28,442 bases of DNA from Gnetum montanum (Eukaryota > Streptophyta > Gnetopsida > Gnetales > Gnetaceae), in NCBI GenBank assembly GCA_015680685.1, contig MNCI01009442.1, forward strand, positions 198,136 to 226,577, in the 5' to 3' direction. Below the pieces are notes generated by a model. It saw only the letters and a program-made list of their open reading frames with translations. It ran no database searches and was not told the DNA's origin. Position 1 is the first letter of the stretch; each line of letters opens with the position of its first letter. Of this stretch, positions 28,071 to 28,442 are shown piece by piece. The position numbers and the translations under genes were made by a program.

Positions 28071-28442
28071 TGTTGAAAAACATCAACAAGACCAAAATCT
28101 CAACTTAACAAAGGTCCATGATCATAAAAAGGAGAAATCAACCTATCACAAGGAGAAAGAATCATCTTTGCCAATACAAAAATCACTAGAAGAAGTCAAG
28201 GAAAAGATCAACAAGATGTTGAAATGGATGTATAAAAATTATGGAGAATTTATTGATATTATTGGAGATAGAGTTTTGACAACCCAAGAAGCAAGACAAA
28301 ACATTAGAAAATCGGAAAGAAGGGATAAGGAAAATAAGAGCTCAACTACCAATCATCCGTATGAATGTAACATATGCCTATACGATCACCCCAAGGGCCA
28401 ATGCCTAATATTGTTACATTTACATGAGCATTGGGGAAACAC
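28069..28442 (+). pseudogene. Gag of outer gypsy element, second part
   Basis: After removal of one target duplicate the codon begun at 20797 is completed at 28071. The same frame then runs without a stop to the window end. It is lysine/glutamate-rich (VEKHQQ, KEKSTYHKEKE) with a helical EEVKEKINKMLKWMYKNY segment. Near the end comes CNICLYDHPKGQCLILLHLHE, which matches ICHYDHPSGCCLIISHLQE in the inner gag at about 23580. It has no ATG because it is an interior piece. The C-x2-C...H...C pattern suggests a metal-binding module, though the spacing differs from a classic CCHC knuckle. Confidence 0.85.

Larger units (their letters stand above)
19152..28442 (+). mobile_element. Outer Ty3/gypsy element (5' part, interrupted, runs off window)
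   Basis: Order: LTR (19152-19863), tRNA-Asp primer site (19865-19882), gag (20005-20798), inner element, gag continued (28069-28442). The remainder lies beyond the window. The element is older than its guest: its gag has four stops before the insertion point and its primer site has five transitions, against one in the inner element. Confidence 0.88.

Noticed and set aside
19152-28442. Endogenous pararetrovirus or other viral sequence
   Set aside because: True LTRs, primer sites and 5-bp target duplications identify LTR retrotransposons; no movement protein or viral coat signature is seen.

Overview
This window looks like repeat-rich nuclear DNA of a land plant, probably a seed plant with a large, old genome. 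The evidence is nested LTR retrotransposons, primer-binding sites for plant tRNA-Asp and initiator tRNA-Met, a Ty1/copia-type gag, gag proteins of the Ty3/gypsy type, and two reading frames resembling the 'putative plant transposon protein' family. I see no intact host gene, rRNA, tRNA gene, CRISPR array or bacterial operon. Every coding region is broken by stops or frameshifts. The species cannot be named from sequence alone.

Layout. (1) 1-3400: a TGTAAA-rich repeat, an array of about 180-bp degenerate tandem units (745-1560), a minus-strand transposon-protein pseudogene (1696-2673) and an LTR-like segment. (2) 3640-9886: two same-strand (minus) Ty3/gypsy elements, M1 and M2. M1's LTR (6313-7194) interrupts the gag of M2. 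M1 keeps the gag N-terminus joined to the integrase C-terminus, so the middle of pol is gone. (3) 10757-17269: a copia-type element with two roughly 1-kb LTRs, an initiator-Met primer-binding site and a 5-bp target duplication. It has a gag pseudogene and a second transposon-protein pseudogene but no pol. Its 5' LTR is split by a solo gypsy LTR with its own target duplication. (4) 17270-19147: SINE-like and tandem repeats plus one arm of an 8.3-kb-spaced inverted repeat. (5) 19152-28442: an outer gypsy element whose gag is split by a complete inner gypsy element (20799-28065). The inner insertion is bounded by TGATGAG...CTCATCA LTRs and a perfect GAGAG target duplication, and the outer gag frame resumes exactly at 28069.

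The gypsy copies form one family: shared LTR ends, tRNA-Asp primer sites, a gag with a conserved N-terminal motif, an H/D/R/S-rich linker, and a conserved 3' non-coding domain. The inner element encodes gag and a retropepsin-like protease joined in frame to the last codons of pol, without reverse transcriptase, RNase H or integrase. M1 has a different internal deletion. These look like non-autonomous deletion derivatives that would depend on enzymes from an autonomous relative.

The most distinctive signal is in the LTR promoters. Short CG-containing palindromes built on CGATATCG are clustered just upstream of a TATAAATA box in four gypsy LTRs, including a perfect 28-bp palindrome at 19174-19201. 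The copia LTR and an unrelated LTR-like segment carry clusters of different inverted motifs in a comparable place. A single N at 21511 stands where about 132 bp of LTR sequence is missing.
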